Positions 63,801 to 64,000 of a stretch of DNA of 64,000 bases are shown piece after piece; the first letter of the stretch is position 1; each line of letters starts with the position of its first letter. The stretch lies in the NCBI GenBank assembly GCA_019925095.2, contig CM034392.1, positions 2,363,501 through 2,427,500 of the forward strand, given 5' to 3'. The stretch is from Dendrolimus kikuchii (lineage: Eukaryota > Arthropoda > Insecta > Lepidoptera > Lasiocampidae). The translations under genes and the position numbers were made by a program. Under the pieces are notes generated by a model. It was not told the origin of the DNA. It ran no database searches and saw nothing but the letters and a program-made list of their open reading frames with translations.

Positions 63801-64000
63801 TTTTTTATTGCAGGAGTTCAGCAGACAGACAGACGGCCCACTTTATGGAAAGCGGTTACCATCGCCTATAGACATTTGCAACACCAAAGGTGCTACAAAT
63901 GCGCTGCTGCTCTCTTAAGGGAGACTGGAACCTGGTCACTAATGCCGGAACACGAATCGAGGTTATTATGGCGATATACTTTAGACCAGGGGTGGTAGCC
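63799..64000 (-). mobile_element. SINE-like retroposon, runs off the window
   Basis: T-rich tail at the left, body to GGTGGTAGCC at the window edge. Inserted in the RTE fragment on its left. Confidence 0.8.

Overview
This window looks like insect, most probably lepidopteran, nuclear DNA built almost entirely from transposable elements. I find no host protein-coding gene, no intact tRNA or rRNA gene and no CRISPR array. The lepidopteran assignment is an inference. It rests on many short Helitrons (TC start, CTAG end, A^T target), an R4/Dong-like element tied to (TAA)n, tRNA-derived SINEs ending in (ATT)n, and several non-LTR families seen in moths and butterflies.

The only intact coding unit is a Jockey-clade non-LTR retrotransposon (about 2640-7636): a gag-like ORF1 with three zinc knuckles, an uninterrupted 918-residue endonuclease/reverse transcriptase ORF2, AATAAA and an A tail. 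Its products would act together as an RNA-protein particle that reverse transcribes the element at a nicked target.

The rest is relics. (1) Sixteen copies of an RTE-like element with a TATG-repeat tail, mostly 5'-truncated, many with readable target-site duplications. (2) A BovB-like RTE copy with two stop codons (29850-32262) and a broken second copy (46531-47505). (3) A second RTE family (27006-27845, 57480-57935, 63415-63800). (4) A Jockey/CR1-like LINE (61865-62352, 63025-63357) whose last codons and 3' end are shared by an abundant SINE-like retroposon of about 300 bp (more than 20 copies). (5) A Penelope-like element (PLE) family with a GIY-YIG domain and inverted terminal repeats (8245, 9444, 14926-15774, 53615-54308, 55384-56442). 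(6) Three solo LTRs of one family, each in an ATAT target (11471, 35880, 43358). (7) About twenty Helitron-like elements. (8) R4/Dong-like 3' ends and a 0.5-0.6 kb repeat, all next to TAA microsatellites.

Insertions are heavily nested: RTE in SINE, SINE in LTR, SINE and Helitron in PLE, SINE in RTE, and RTE in Helitron. This gives relative ages and several clean empty sites.

The most interesting signal is a hammerhead-ribozyme-like fold in the PLE terminal repeats. Stem I, a covarying stem II, GAAAC and GUC are all present, but the core reads GUGAUCA instead of CUGANGA, a matched swap of the C3:G8 pair. One copy is a 191-bp palindromic mini-element that keeps this motif.
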